NCBI RefSeq assembly: GCF_001889265.1
Contig: NZ_CP018151.1
Coordinates: 1,178,001 to 1,242,000, forward strand
Direction of reading: 5' to 3'
From: Microbacterium sp. 1.5R
GTDB taxonomy: Bacteria; Actinomycetota; Actinomycetes; Actinomycetales; Microbacteriaceae
DNA: 64,000 bases
How positions within the stretch are numbered: the first letter of the stretch is position 1; the number at the start of each line of letters is the position of its first letter. Under the pieces are notes generated by a model, which searched no databases, was not told the origin of the DNA, and saw only the letters and a list, made by a program, of their open reading frames with translations. Of the stretch, positions 20,888 to 29,775 are shown one piece after another. Position numbers and translations under genes: made by a program.

Positions 20888-21679
20888 TCAGCCGGGCAGC
20901 CCGAACAGCGCCGGCCAGGTCGCCGCAGCCCACGGGTAGCCGACGAACACGGTCGCGTCGATCAGGAAGTGCGCGACGAGGAACGGCATGAGCCGTCCGC
21001 TGCGCTGGAACAGCCATCCGAAGAGCAGCCCCATCGCCAGGTTCCCGATGAAGGCTCCCGGCCCCTGATAGAGGTGGTAGCTCGCGCGCAGCAGCGATGT
21101 GGCGACGATGATGGCCCACGGACCCCAGCCGAGCTGCCTGAGCCGGGCGAAGAGATATCCGAGCACGACGAACTCCTCCTGCAGCGATGCGCGCGCTGCA
21201 GCGAGGAGAAGCACCGGGATGGTCCACCAGTGGCTGTCGAGCCCCGCGGGATTCACCGCGACGAACAGCCCGAGTGCGCGGCCGGCGAGATACAGCCCGA
21301 TGCCCGGGATGCCGATGGCTGCCACCAGGAGGATCCCGCGACCGACGTCCGGACCCACCCGGGTGCCGTCGAGACCCAGGCGCGCGAGGTGCGGCCTCGA
21401 GGATTGCCAGAGAAGGAAGCACACCAGCAGCACCGGGACGAGGGAGAAGCCGATCGACAGGATCTGGTAGATCAGGTCGAAGATCTCCCGATCGCTCCGG
21501 GAGGGGTTCAGGGTCGCGGTCTGGTCGGCGAGCGGCGTCTCGTCGGTGAGGCGGTACGCCAGCTGAACGACCGCATACACCGCTGACTGACCGAGGCCGA
21601 GCGCGAGGACGATCGCCACCTCCCACCACAGACGACTGCGTGAGGGAGCGGGGGAGAGGTCGGCGACGGTCACGATCAC
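20888..21679 (-). CDS. CPBP-family intramembrane protein (CAAX protease/bacteriocin-processing family)
   Basis: About eight hydrophobic segments across 263 residues. The family's motifs are present but altered: the glutamate pair is in SLQEEFVVLGYLFARL, where the usual EExxxR arginine is leucine. The second motif histidine is in RASYHLYQG, and the third in AHFLIDATVF. These residues form the presumed metal or catalytic site in this family, so activity is uncertain. GTG 21679 is chosen because further upstream the frame would cross the typA promoter region. Convergent with the preceding gene (14 bp between stops) and divergent from typA. Confidence 0.82.
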   Translation of the reverse strand: MIVTVADLSPAPSRSRLWWEVAIVLALGLGQSAVYAVVQLAYRLTDETPLADQTATLNPSRSDREIFDLIYQILSIGFSLVPVLLVCFLLWQSSRPHLARLGLDGTRVGPDVGRGILLVAAIGIPGIGLYLAGRALGLFVAVNPAGLDSHWWTIPVLLLAAARASLQEEFVVLGYLFARLRQLGWGPWAIIVATSLLRASYHLYQGPGAFIGNLAMGLLFGWLFQRSGRLMPFLVAHFLIDATVFVGYPWAAATWPALFGLPG

Positions 21680-21718
21680 GATGCTACTTCGAGAGCGCTC
21701 AGGAACGACTCGCCCGAA

Positions 21719-21729
21719 TACGATAGTCT
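21719..21729 (+). promoter_or_regulatory. Probable -10 region of typA
   Basis: TACGAT (21719-21724) and TAGTCT (21724-21729) overlap in the short region between the divergent CPBP gene and typA, 48-53 nt before the typA ATG. Either could serve as the -10 box; no clear -35 box is present. Confidence 0.4.
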
Positions 21730-21776
21730 GGAACGTCGGCTTCTCGGCAAAACCCCACACTCTTTAGGACATCTGC

Positions 21777-23690
21777 ATGGCGCACGCCCTTCGCTCTGAC
21801 CTCCGCAACGTCGCAATCGTCGCGCACGTCGACCACGGCAAGACCACTCTCGTCGACGCCATGCTGCGTCAGACCGGCTCGTTCGGCGAACACGCCCACG
21901 TCGATGAGCGCGCGATGGACTCGAACGACCTCGAGCGCGAGAAGGGCATCACGATCCTCGCCAAGAACACGGCGATCACCTACAAGGGCAAGCATGCTCA
22001 GGGCAAGGAGATCACGATCAACGTGATCGACACCCCCGGCCACGCCGACTTCGGTGGTGAGGTCGAGCGCGGCCTGTCGATGGTCGACGGCGTCGTGCTG
22101 CTCGTCGACGCCAGCGAGGGCCCGCTCCCGCAGACCCGTTTCGTGCTGCGCAAGGCTCTCGAGGCCAAGCTGCCCGTCATCCTCCTGGTCAACAAGACCG
22201 ACCGTCCCGACGCTCGTATCGCCGAGGTCGAGGAAGAGGCCCACGACCTGCTGCTCGGCCTCGCGTCCGACCTCGTCGACGACGTGCCCGACCTCGATGT
22301 CGACGCCCTGCTCGACGTTCCCGTCGTCTACGCGTCCGGCCGTGCCGGCGCGGCCTCGCAGAACCGCCCCGCCGACGGATCGCTGCCCGACAACGACGAC
22401 CTCGAGCCGCTGTTCGAGGCGATCCTCGAGCACGTCCCCGCTCCCGCCTACGACGACGAGCACCCGCTGCAGGCCTGGGTCACCAACCTCGACTCCAGCC
22501 CCTTCCTCGGTCGTCTCGCTCTGCTGCGCGTCTTCAACGGCACGCTGAAGAAGGGCCAGACGGTCGCCTGGGTCCGCGCTGACGGCACGCACCAGAACGC
22601 ACGCATCACCGAGCTGCTCAAGACGCGGGCGCTCGAGCGCTACCCGGCCGATTCGGCGGGCCCGGGCGACATCGTCGCCATCGCCGGCTTCGAGAACATC
22701 ACGATCGGCGAGACGATCGCCGACCCCGAGGATGTCCGGCCGCTTCCCGCGATCACCGTCGACGACCCGGCCATCTCGATGACGATCGGCACCAACACCT
22801 CGCCGCTCATGGGCAAGGTCAAGGGTCACAAGCTCACCGCTCGCATGGTCAAGGACCGTCTCGACAAGGAGCTGATCGGCAACGTCTCGCTCAAGGTCGT
22901 CGACATCGGACGCCCGGACGCCTGGGAGGTGCAGGGCCGCGGAGAGCTGGCGCTGGCCATCCTCGTCGAGAACATGCGCCGTGAGGGCTTCGAGCTCACC
23001 GTCGGCAAGCCGCAGGTGGTCACGAAGAAGATCGACGGCAAGACGTACGAGCCGTTCGAGCACCTCACGATCGACACGCCGGAGGAGCACCTCGGCGCGA
23101 TCACGCAGCTCCTGGCGAACCGCAAGGGCCGCATGGAGAACATGACGAACCACGGCACCGGCTGGGTGCGCATGGAGTTCATCGTCCCGTCGCGCGGTCT
23201 CATCGGGTTCCGCAGCGAGTTCCTCACGACGACCCGAGGCACCGGCATCGCGAACGCGATCTCGCACGGCTACGAGCCGTGGGCCGGTTCCATCACGACC
23301 CGTCAGAACGGCTCGATCGTGGCCGACCGTCAGGGCGTCGTGACTCCGTTCGCGATGATCGCCCTGCAGGAGCGCATGTCGTTCTTCGTGCAGCCCACGC
23401 AGGAGGTCTACGAGGGCATGGTCATCGGCGAGAACTCCCGCGCCGACGACATGGACGTCAACATCACGAAGGAGAAGAAGCTCACCAACATGCGTGCGGC
23501 GAGCTCCGACACCTTCGAGTCGATGACGCCCCCGCGCCAGCTGACGCTCGAGGAGAGCCTCGAGTTCGCCCGTGACGACGAATGCGTCGAGGTCACGCCC
23601 GAGGTCGTCCGCATCCGCAAGGTGAACCTCGACGCGAACACTCGTGCGCGTGAGACCGCTCGCCTGAAGCGCCAGGACGCGAACGTCTGA
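21777..23690 (+). CDS. typA: Ribosome-associated GTPase TypA/BipA
   Basis: A 637-residue translational GTPase of the elongation-factor family that assists ribosome assembly and stress adaptation. G1 is [11 protein letters not shown]3 is [12 protein letters not shown] and G4 is [14 protein letters not shown]-type switch I reads [10 protein letters not shown]. The C-terminal BipA part includes [20 protein letters not shown] and [23 protein letters not shown], the family hallmark. Normal length and single-gene transcription unit: its own -10 region upstream and a strong terminator downstream. Confidence 0.98.
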   Translation: MAHALRSDLRNVAIVAHVDHGKTTLVDAMLRQTGSFGEHAHVDERAMDSNDLEREKGITILAKNTAITYKGKHAQGKEITINVIDTPGHADFGGEVERGLSMVDGVVLLVDASEGPLPQTRFVLRKALEAKLPVILLVNKTDRPDARIAEVEEEAHDLLLGLASDLVDDVPDLDVDALLDVPVVYASGRAGAASQNRPADGSLPDNDDLEPLFEAILEHVPAPAYDDEHPLQAWVTNLDSSPFLGRLALLRVFNGTLKKGQTVAWVRADGTHQNARITELLKTRALERYPADSAGPGDIVAIAGFENITIGETIADPEDVRPLPAITVDDPAISMTIGTNTSPLMGKVKGHKLTARMVKDRLDKELIGNVSLKVVDIGRPDAWEVQGRGELALAILVENMRREGFELTVGKPQVVTKKIDGKTYEPFEHLTIDTPEEHLGAITQLLANRKGRMENMTNHGTGWVRMEFIVPSRGLIGFRSEFLTTTRGTGIANAISHGYEPWAGSITTRQNGSIVADRQGVVTPFAMIALQERMSFFVQPTQEVYEGMVIGENSRADDMDVNITKEKKLTNMRAASSDTFESMTPPRQLTLEESLEFARDDECVEVTPEVVRIRKVNLDANTRARETARLKRQDANV

Positions 23691-23704
23691 GAATCGTCTG
23701 AGAG

Positions 23705-23746
23705 AAGGGGCCCTGTACCGCCGGAAACGGCGGTACAGGGCCCCTT
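23705..23746 (+). terminator. Terminator of typA
   Basis: Perfect 18-bp arms (23705-23722 and 23729-23746) around a 6-nt loop, followed by TCTC. Begins 14 nt after the typA stop. Confidence 0.88.
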
Positions 23747-23855
23747 TCTCACGAAACGTCCAGGAGTGCCGTTGCAGAATCGTTACCTTGCGCCTGGGGC
23801 GATCTCCCGATGAGTGTCCTGTGACGGGCGTACGACGACCCGAAAGTCGAACCCA

Positions 23856-24740
23856 ATGCTTCACACCACCCGTGCGCTTCGGCGCGCCCACGCGGCGGCG
23901 ACAGCTCGTAACGCCATCACGGCGCGTCGCCCGAAACTGATTCTCGGAACGATCACCGGAGGCGTGCTCGGCCTCGCTCTGACGGTCGGCATCGTGTCCG
24001 CCCCCGCGGCCGGCGCCGAGCTGCCGGACGCCGTCGCAGGCGTCACCTCGTTCGTCACCGGCGAGCCGGACGCCCCGGCCAAGAGCGCGGATGACTCGGC
24101 GCTCACGATGGTCGCCGCTCAGGATGCCGTCGCGGCAGCGGAGGCGCTGAACGCAGAGGTCGCGGCATCGGGCCTCGATCTGGGCGCCGCACCCTCGAGC
24201 GTCGACACCGCTGACGTGACCACGTGGGTCGATCAGCTGGCGGACCGTGATGACTTCTCGAACAGGGAGCTCTCGAGCCTGACCGCGTACGCAGTCACCG
24301 GAACGGACGAGATCGTCGCGGAGACCGCTGCGCTGCAGGCGTCCTATGTCGCAGCCCAGGAGGCGAAGGCCGCTGCGGACGCGGCTGCGGCCCAGGCGGC
24401 GGCTGAAGCCGCGGCGCTCGCTCAGACGAACACCGTCGACGGCGCGAAGGCCGCGGCTCGCGACATCGCGTCGAGCGAGTACGGCTGGGGCGAGGACCAG
24501 TTCTCCTGCCTGAACTCGCTGTGGACCAAGGAGTCCGGCTGGAACTACAAGGCGTACAACGCCTCGGGTGGCGCGACGGGGATCCCGCAGGCTCTGCCCG
24601 GAAGCAAGATGGCGTCAGCCGGTTCCGACTGGCAGACCAACGCGGCCACTCAGATCCGCTGGGGCCTCGGATACATCTCGTCGGTCTACGGCACCCCCTG
24701 CAGTGCGTGGGGCCACTCCCAGTCGGTGAACTGGTACTGA
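23856..24740 (+). CDS. Secreted transglycosylase-like (lysozyme-fold) cell-wall protein
   Basis: A 294-residue exported protein. The N terminus is a long signal region: Arg-rich residues 1-25, then a hydrophobic stretch (LILGTITGGVLGLALTVGIV) and a likely signal-peptidase site at AGAELP. A variable Ala-rich, probably helical segment (about residues 160-190) precedes a C-terminal lysozyme-fold domain. There SLWTKESGWNYKAYN carries the expected catalytic glutamate, and SGGATGIPQALPGSKMAS matches the transglycosylase SLT-like fold; one cysteine pair (SCLN and TPCSAW) could form a disulfide. Related actinobacterial proteins cleave peptidoglycan. ATG 23856 gives the best signal peptide; GTG 23814 in frame is an alternative. 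No Shine-Dalgarno sequence is obvious. Confidence 0.8.
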   Translation: MLHTTRALRRAHAAATARNAITARRPKLILGTITGGVLGLALTVGIVSAPAAGAELPDAVAGVTSFVTGEPDAPAKSADDSALTMVAAQDAVAAAEALNAEVAASGLDLGAAPSSVDTADVTTWVDQLADRDDFSNRELSSLTAYAVTGTDEIVAETAALQASYVAAQEAKAAADAAAAQAAAEAAALAQTNTVDGAKAAARDIASSEYGWGEDQFSCLNSLWTKESGWNYKAYNASGGATGIPQALPGSKMASAGSDWQTNAATQIRWGLGYISSVYGTPCSAWGHSQSVNWY

Positions 24741-24764
24741 GTCGCAGCTCCGCACACCCTCCCT

Positions 24765-24803
24765 CCGAGACCCACCCCGCCTGCGTGCGGCGGTGGGTCT
24801 CGG
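24765..24803 (+). terminator. Terminator after the transglycosylase-like gene
   Basis: Perfect 12-bp arms (24765-24776 and 24792-24803) enclose a 15-nt loop that can pair further. Located 25 nt after the stop. Confidence 0.78.
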
Positions 24804-24913
24804 TGTCTCCGGACATGTGTCGCAACAGGGCACTGCCTGCCCTAGGCAGCGCGACGCATTGGCACTACGGTGAGCGATGACGGCTGGGGGGTCGTGGACT
24901 CGAAGGAGAACGC

Positions 24914-25927
24914 ATGGACGTCGCGGCGCTGGCAGGCATCCCGCAGCAGGTCTCGACGGGTGGGCTGCCCGGGTGGGACAGGGTCGACCAGCTCGTGCGT
25001 GAGGCTCATCGCCTGTATGCGCAGGACCACGGCGGCGCGGTCGCCGACTACATCCCGGTGCTCGCCGACGCCGACCCCGAGCTGTTCGGTCTCGCGGTCA
25101 TCGAGGTCGACGGCGGCCTGCATGACGCCGGGGATGCGCAGCATCCGTTCTCGATCCAGTCGATCTCGAAGATGTTCGTCTACGCCCTGGCGATCCAGGA
25201 GCACGGCCATGAGCGGGTGCGCGACATCGTCGGCGTCAACAACACCGGCCTCGCCTTCAACTCCCTGATGGCGCTCGAGCTCAACGGCGGACACCCCATG
25301 AATCCGATGGTCAACGCCGGTGCGATCGCGACGACGGCACTGATGCCGGGGCAGACGGCTGTCGAGCAGTGGGAGCGCGTGCGCGAGGGGCTCTCTGCTT
25401 TCGCCGGCCGCGCGCTGAGCCTCGACGGCGTGGTGTACGCCTCGGAAGCCGCGACCAACGAGCGCAACCGGGCGATGGGCTGGCTGCTCCGCAGCTACGG
25501 ACGGCTGGTCGGCGACCCCGACGAGGTCGTCGACGTCTACACGCGTCAGTGCGCTCTCAGCGTCACGGCCCACGACCTCGCGGTGATGGGGGCGACGCTC
25601 GCCGACGGCGGCGTGAATCCGATCACGGGCGAGCGGGTGGTCTCTGCGGACGTCTGCCGCGACACTCTCGCAGTGGTGGCATCCACGGGCCTCTACGAGG
25701 CCTCGGGTGAGTGGCTGTTCGAGATCGGGCTGCCCGCCAAGTCGGGTGTGGCAGGAGGGATCGTCGCCGTCGCGCCGGGCAAGGGTGCCGTCGCCGGATT
25801 CTCACCGCGCCTCGACGCGGCGGGAAACTCCGTGCGATCGCAGCTCGCCATCGGTCACCTCTCCCGCGCTCTCGGACTGAACCTGTTCGCCTCCGCGCCC
25901 GCGCCGACCGCTCGGTCGACGGACTGA
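24914..25927 (+). CDS. glsA: Glutaminase (glutaminase A family)
   Basis: Hydrolyses glutamine to glutamate and ammonia in the cytosol. The 337-residue protein has the beta-lactamase-like fold of this family, with the catalytic Ser-x-x-Lys in FSIQSISKMF. Other family blocks are NNTGLAFNS, LNGGHPMNPMVNAGAI, NERNRAMGWLL, YTRQCAL and LPAKSGVAGGI. AAGGAG lies 7 nt before the ATG, and a TACGGT box at 24866-24871 is a possible -10. Monocistronic or co-transcribed with the MFS gene 28 nt downstream. Confidence 0.96.
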   Translation: MDVAALAGIPQQVSTGGLPGWDRVDQLVREAHRLYAQDHGGAVADYIPVLADADPELFGLAVIEVDGGLHDAGDAQHPFSIQSISKMFVYALAIQEHGHERVRDIVGVNNTGLAFNSLMALELNGGHPMNPMVNAGAIATTALMPGQTAVEQWERVREGLSAFAGRALSLDGVVYASEAATNERNRAMGWLLRSYGRLVGDPDEVVDVYTRQCALSVTAHDLAVMGATLADGGVNPITGERVVSADVCRDTLAVVASTGLYEASGEWLFEIGLPAKSGVAGGIVAVAPGKGAVAGFSPRLDAAGNSVRSQLAIGHLSRALGLNLFASAPAPTARSTD

Positions 25928-25955
25928 CCTCCTTCCCCGCTCAGAGGACCCTGCC

Positions 25956-27587
25956 ATGACACTCACTGCTCCGGCATCCACGAAGACCTCCTGGATGCCG
26001 CTCGTCAGTCTCTTCCTCGCCCAGGTGCTCATGTCGTTCAACGTGGCAGCCCTGCCGATATCCCTCGGTGGCATGGTCAGTGAGTTCGGCGTGCCGCCGA
26101 CGGTCGCCAGCACCACCATCGTGATGTACGGCCTCGCCGTGGCCGCCCTCGTGATGACCGGCGCGAAGCTCGGGCAGCGGGTCGGCTGGGTCCTCATCTT
26201 CCGGATCGTGATCGGCTTGTTCGCCGCGTCGTCGGTGCTGATGATCGTGTCCCCGAGTGTGGGCTGGGCCATCGCGGGGCAGGCGGTCGCCGGCGCCGCC
26301 GCAGCGATCATCGTCCCCTCGATCGTGGCGCTGATCGCCGAGAACTATCGGGGCGCGCAGCAGGCGACGGCGATCGGTGCGATCGGGTCCGCCCGAGCCA
26401 TTTCGGGAGTCACCGCGTTCCTCATCGGCGGCACGCTCGGCACCCTGGTCGGATGGCGGCCGATGTTCTTCATCGTGTTCGGCATCGCCGTGGTCGTCTT
26501 CGCGTTCAGCTTCACGCTGCGAGGTGATGGGGGAGACGCGTCGATCCGCATCGACCTCGTGGCGTCGCTCCTCATCGGCGCGGCCATCGTGCTTCTGACC
26601 CTGGGTTTCAACAACCTCAACGGGTGGGGTGCCGTCGCTGCGACCGAGGCCGCACCGTTCAACATCCTCGGGCTCTCGCCTGCGCCCGCCTTCGTCGTCG
26701 TCGGGATCGTGCTCGGTCAATGCTTCTTCGTCTGGACTCGCCGTCGGATGGCCGAGGGCAAGGTGCCGCTGATCGACCTCAGCATCCTCGACTCGTCGAA
26801 GGAGCGCGCTGCCGTGTACGCGATGTTCATCGTCGTGGCGCTCGAGGCGTGCGTGAACTTCACCATCCCCCTGTACATCCAGATCGTGCAGGGAAGGACG
26901 CCCTTCGACACGTCGCTCGCGATGATGCCTTTCAACCTGACCGTGTTCATCACCGCCACACTCGTCGTCCGGTTCTACAAGCGCTACCCGCCGCGGGTCA
27001 TCGGCGTCTTCGGCTTCATCCTCACCACGGTCGCGCTCGTCTGGCTGTCCTTCGTGGTGAACAACAACTGGGAGACGCTTCCGACGATCCTCGGGCTGGT
27101 CGTGTTCGGCATCGGTCAGGGTGCGCTCGTGACCCTCGTCTTCAACGTGCTCGTCACCGCGGCGCCGGCTGAGCTCGCGGGTGATGTCGGCTCGTTGCGC
27201 GGCACCACGCAGAATCTCGCCTCGGCGGTCGGGACCGCTCTGGCCGGCGCACTCCTCGTCTCGCTCCTCGGGGTGAGCATCGGCCGCGCGGTCGTCGAGC
27301 ACCCCGAGCTGCCGCCGTCGCTCGTCGCGCAGGTCGACATGGACAACCTGAACTTCGTCAGCAACGACGACCTGCGCGCAGCACTCGAGCAGACGGATGC
27401 GACGCCCGAGCAGGTCGACGCGGCGGTGGCCGTCAACGAGGAGTCGCGTCTGGGGACGCTGCGACTCGGCCTGCTGCTGCTCGCGGGACTCAGTGCCGTG
27501 GCGATCCTGCCTGCATCCCGGCTGCCGAAGTACAAGCCGGACGAGATCCCGGACCCGTCACCGGTCTCGGGCTCCGCGCCGAAGTGA
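25956..27587 (+). CDS. MFS transporter, DHA2-like drug/metabolite exporter
   Basis: A 543-residue integral membrane protein with about 14 hydrophobic helices, the count typical of DHA2-type exporters. The cytoplasmic loop between helices 2 and 3 is KLGQRVGWVLIFRIVIG, a degenerate form of the MFS motif A. GSARAISGVTAFLIGGTLGTLVGWRPMFF carries a motif-C-like region. A soluble loop at about residues 445-490, Asp/Glu-rich, precedes the last helix. AGAGGA precedes the ATG. The substrate is unknown. It ends 3 bp from the stop of the convergent XRE regulator, so the two may interfere transcriptionally. Confidence 0.85.
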   Translation: MTLTAPASTKTSWMPLVSLFLAQVLMSFNVAALPISLGGMVSEFGVPPTVASTTIVMYGLAVAALVMTGAKLGQRVGWVLIFRIVIGLFAASSVLMIVSPSVGWAIAGQAVAGAAAAIIVPSIVALIAENYRGAQQATAIGAIGSARAISGVTAFLIGGTLGTLVGWRPMFFIVFGIAVVVFAFSFTLRGDGGDASIRIDLVASLLIGAAIVLLTLGFNNLNGWGAVAATEAAPFNILGLSPAPAFVVVGIVLGQCFFVWTRRRMAEGKVPLIDLSILDSSKERAAVYAMFIVVALEACVNFTIPLYIQIVQGRTPFDTSLAMMPFNLTVFITATLVVRFYKRYPPRVIGVFGFILTTVALVWLSFVVNNNWETLPTILGLVVFGIGQGALVTLVFNVLVTAAPAELAGDVGSLRGTTQNLASAVGTALAGALLVSLLGVSIGRAVVEHPELPPSLVAQVDMDNLNFVSNDDLRAALEQTDATPEQVDAAVAVNEESRLGTLRLGLLLLAGLSAVAILPASRLPKYKPDEIPDPSPVSGSAPK

Positions 27588-27590
27588 TGC

Positions 27591-28139
27591 TCAGCGCAGC
27601 TCCGAGATGAGCACCGCACTGGTCGAGGCGACGGTCGCCTCGAACACGTGGGGCGCGTCTCCGGCGTACGAGAGATAGTCGCCCGGGTTCAGCAGCACGG
27701 GGGCGTCCGACGGACCGATCCGAGCCTGGCCGGAGAGGAGGATCACGTGTTCGGTCGTTCCCACGTGATGCGGATCGGAGCGGCGTGGATCCCCGGGATC
27801 CGCGTGGATCAGGTACACATCCCGCCTCGCACCCGGCGGGCTCGCTGAGAGCAGGGTCGCGCTGTACGCGGCGACCGACGACGGGACGCCCGTGAGGTCA
27901 TCGGCGCGGATGAGCGTCGGCGCGTTGCTCTGCTGATCGACGAGGACGGCGAACGGCACCCCGAGCGCGACGCCGAGCGCCCAGAGCGTCTCGACGCTGG
28001 GGTTGCCGGCACCGGACTCCAGCTGGGAGACGGTCGCCTTCGAGATTCCCGCTCGACGCGCCAACTCCGACACGGACAGTCCGGCTCTCTCCCTCTCTCT
28101 GCGCAGAGTGCGGGCGATGCGCGTTCGGAGTTCCTCCAT
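27591..28139 (-). CDS. XRE-family regulator with C-terminal cupin domain
   Basis: A 182-residue DNA-binding protein. The helix-turn-helix is at residues 20-45 (GLSVSELARRAGISKATVSQLESG). The cupin sensor part follows from about residue 95, with HADPGDPRRSDPHHVGTTEHVILLSG and LNPGDYLSYAGDAPHVFEA, which keeps histidines and glutamate suitable for metal or small-molecule binding. Family members of this design often control transport or amino-acid genes next to them. It is divergent from azlCD with paired palindromes in the shared 93-bp gap, so azlCD is the likely target. Confidence 0.92.
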   Translation of the reverse strand: MEELRTRIARTLRRERERAGLSVSELARRAGISKATVSQLESGAGNPSVETLWALGVALGVPFAVLVDQQSNAPTLIRADDLTGVPSSVAAYSATLLSASPPGARRDVYLIHADPGDPRRSDPHHVGTTEHVILLSGQARIGPSDAPVLLNPGDYLSYAGDAPHVFEATVASTSAVLISELR

Positions 28140-28232
28140 GTGTTCATCATGTCAAACGATCGTTCGCTTGACTATCCCGGACACCGCGTTCAGAATGATG
28201 GTCATGTGTTCACCGCAGCGAACGATCGTGCG
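28137..28232. repeat. Duplicated operator-like block in the XRE-azlC gap
   Basis: CATGTGTTCA at 28137-28146 recurs at 28203-28212, and ACGATCGT follows 19 bases after the start of each copy (28156-28163 and 28222-28229). The block is thus repeated at a 66-bp interval. The first core is part of the 10-bp palindrome AACGATCGTT and continues TCGC; the second is preceded by GCGA, so a 12-bp site is present once on each strand. Probably binding sites of the XRE-cupin regulator. Confidence 0.6.
28168..28196 (+). promoter_or_regulatory. Candidate azlCD promoter
   Basis: TTGACT (28168-28173) and CAGAAT (28191-28196) are 17 bp apart, predicting a start near 28203. The -35 box directly abuts the first operator-like palindrome, so bound regulator would compete with polymerase. 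Confidence 0.5.
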
Positions 28233-28943
28233 ATGAGCGCCGACCGCGAGGTCTGGCGTGAAGCGCTGGGAGTCGTGCTCGCCACCAGCGCCTATGGCAT
28301 CTCGTTCGGCGCGCTGGCCGTGGCATCCGGACTCGACGTCTGGCAGGCGTGCGTGCTGAGCCTGCTGATGTTCACGGGCGGGTCGCAGTTCGCCTTCGTC
28401 GGAGTCTTCGCCGCCGGAGGAGTGTCCGCACTGCCGTCGGCGATCGCGTCGGCCGCGCTGCTGGGAGTGCGCAATGTCGCATACGGCATGCGGATGTCAC
28501 CCGTCGTCGGCACGACCACCGGACGGCGGATAGCGGCGGCGCACTTCACGATCGACGAGTCGACCGCCGTGGCCATCTCGCAGACTGATCCGCGGCTGAG
28601 GCAGGTCGGCTTCTGGGTCACCGGGATCGGCATCTTCATCGGCTGGAACATCACGACCCTGATCGGGGCACTCGTCGGCGACGTGCTCGGTGACCCCAAG
28701 ACCTGGGGGCTGGATGCTGCGGCGGCCGCGGCGTTCCTGGCTCTGCTCTGGCCGCGCCTGAAGGAACGTCAGGCCATAGCGGTCGGGGTGGCTGCGGCGG
28801 TGGTGGCGGCCGCCCTCACGCCGTTCATCATGCCCGGGCTGCCCGTGCTCGTGGCAGCCGTCGTCGCGATCATCGTGGGCTGGTTCAACTGGCTCGGTCG
28901 AGTCGATGCCTCCGCACTCGACGGTGGGGAGGCCGCCGCGTGA
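28233..28943 (+). CDS. azlC: Branched-chain amino acid exporter, large subunit AzlC
   Basis: AzlC with AzlD exports branched-chain amino acids (BrnFE-type exporter) through the cytoplasmic membrane. The 236-residue product has GVVLATSAYGISFGALAVASGL, a TGGSQFAFVGV motif and GVRNVAYGMRMSP, all characteristic, and about seven hydrophobic helices. No ribosome site precedes ATG 28233. GTG 28206, three bases from the predicted transcription start, is an in-frame alternative that would add nine residues and suggests a nearly leaderless message. The stop overlaps the azlD GTG. Confidence 0.9.
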   Translation: MSADREVWREALGVVLATSAYGISFGALAVASGLDVWQACVLSLLMFTGGSQFAFVGVFAAGGVSALPSAIASAALLGVRNVAYGMRMSPVVGTTTGRRIAAAHFTIDESTAVAISQTDPRLRQVGFWVTGIGIFIGWNITTLIGALVGDVLGDPKTWGLDAAAAAAFLALLWPRLKERQAIAVGVAAAVVAAALTPFIMPGLPVLVAAVVAIIVGWFNWLGRVDASALDGGEAAA

Positions 28944-29254
28944 GCATCTGGAGTGCGATCCTTCTCGCTGCGGTGATCTGCCTCGCTCTGAAGGCCGCCG
29001 GGTACCTCGTGCCGCCCTCGGTGCTCGAGGCACCGCGACCGGCGCGCATCTCCGATCTGCTCACCGTGGCCCTGCTCGCCGCGCTCGTGGCCGTGCAGAC
29101 CCTCGGAGCCGGGCAGGCCGTCGTCGTCGATGCACGGGTTCCCGCTGTGCTCGTCGCGGCCGGGCTTCTCTGGCTGCGTCAGTCGTTCCTCGTCGTGGTG
29201 GTCGCGGCCGCCCTCGTCGCGGCTCTCCTGCGCCTGTTCGGGCTCGCTGTCTGA
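28940..29254 (+). CDS. azlD: Branched-chain amino acid exporter, small subunit AzlD
   Basis: A 104-residue partner of AzlC with three to four hydrophobic helices. LKAAGYLVPPSVLE matches the AzlD N-terminal region, and the tandem arrangement with azlC is diagnostic. Starts at GTG 28940, overlapping the azlC stop by 4 bp. Confidence 0.9.
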   Translation: MSIWSAILLAAVICLALKAAGYLVPPSVLEAPRPARISDLLTVALLAALVAVQTLGAGQAVVVDARVPAVLVAAGLLWLRQSFLVVVVAAALVAALLRLFGLAV

Positions 29255-29289
29255 GCGCCCCTTCGCGGCGGCGCGCGTAGGATCGACTC

Positions 29290-29766
29290 GTGCGTATCGG
29301 ATGGATCTCCCGGGTGTTCTCCTGGATCGCCGCGGCTCTCGTCGGCGGCGTGTTCGGCGTCGCAGGGACGATCGGTCACAGCCTCATGTGGGGGCCCGTG
29401 CCCGTCGGACTCATCGTCGGAGCGATCGCGTGCGGCGCGATCCTCGTCGCGATCCGCGCGCTCACCCACGACCGAGGCGCGACTCTCGCCGCGGGGCTCG
29501 GCATGCTCGGCATGCTGGTGCTCATCTCCGGCGTCGGGCCCGGGGGATCGGTGGTGGTCGAAGACACGCTCAGCGGTCGCATCTGGACCTATCTCGTCGC
29601 GGGGCTCGTGCTCCTCGCTGTCGCATGGCCCTCGTTCTCGCGGCTTCCGACTCGCACCGAGGCGCAGGCGTCGACGGCCGCGGCATCCGGCACGGCGCCC
29701 GGCGCAGACGAGGCGACCGCCCCTCGTGCCCCCGTCCTGGGCGATCGGACCGGCGGCGAGTCGTAG
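29290..29766 (+). CDS. Conserved actinobacterial membrane protein (DUF6113-like)
   Basis: A 158-residue protein with about four hydrophobic helices and a 35-residue Ala/Thr/Pro-rich cytoplasmic tail. Function is unknown. The conserved setting directly before fdxA and dapC resembles other actinobacteria. TAGGAT (29278-29283) lies 6 nt before the GTG start with no Shine-Dalgarno sequence, so the message is probably leaderless. The DUF assignment is from memory of context and overall shape rather than a strong motif. Confidence 0.6.
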   Translation: MRIGWISRVFSWIAAALVGGVFGVAGTIGHSLMWGPVPVGLIVGAIACGAILVAIRALTHDRGATLAAGLGMLGMLVLISGVGPGGSVVVEDTLSGRIWTYLVAGLVLLAVAWPSFSRLPTRTEAQASTAAASGTAPGADEATAPRAPVLGDRTGGES

Positions 29767-29775
29767 ACTGGAGGG

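Noticed and set aside
23747..23855. Possible c-di-AMP riboswitch before the cell-wall hydrolase gene
   Set aside because: Some actinobacterial wall hydrolase genes carry this element, but the roughly 110-bp region is too short and lacks its conserved core.
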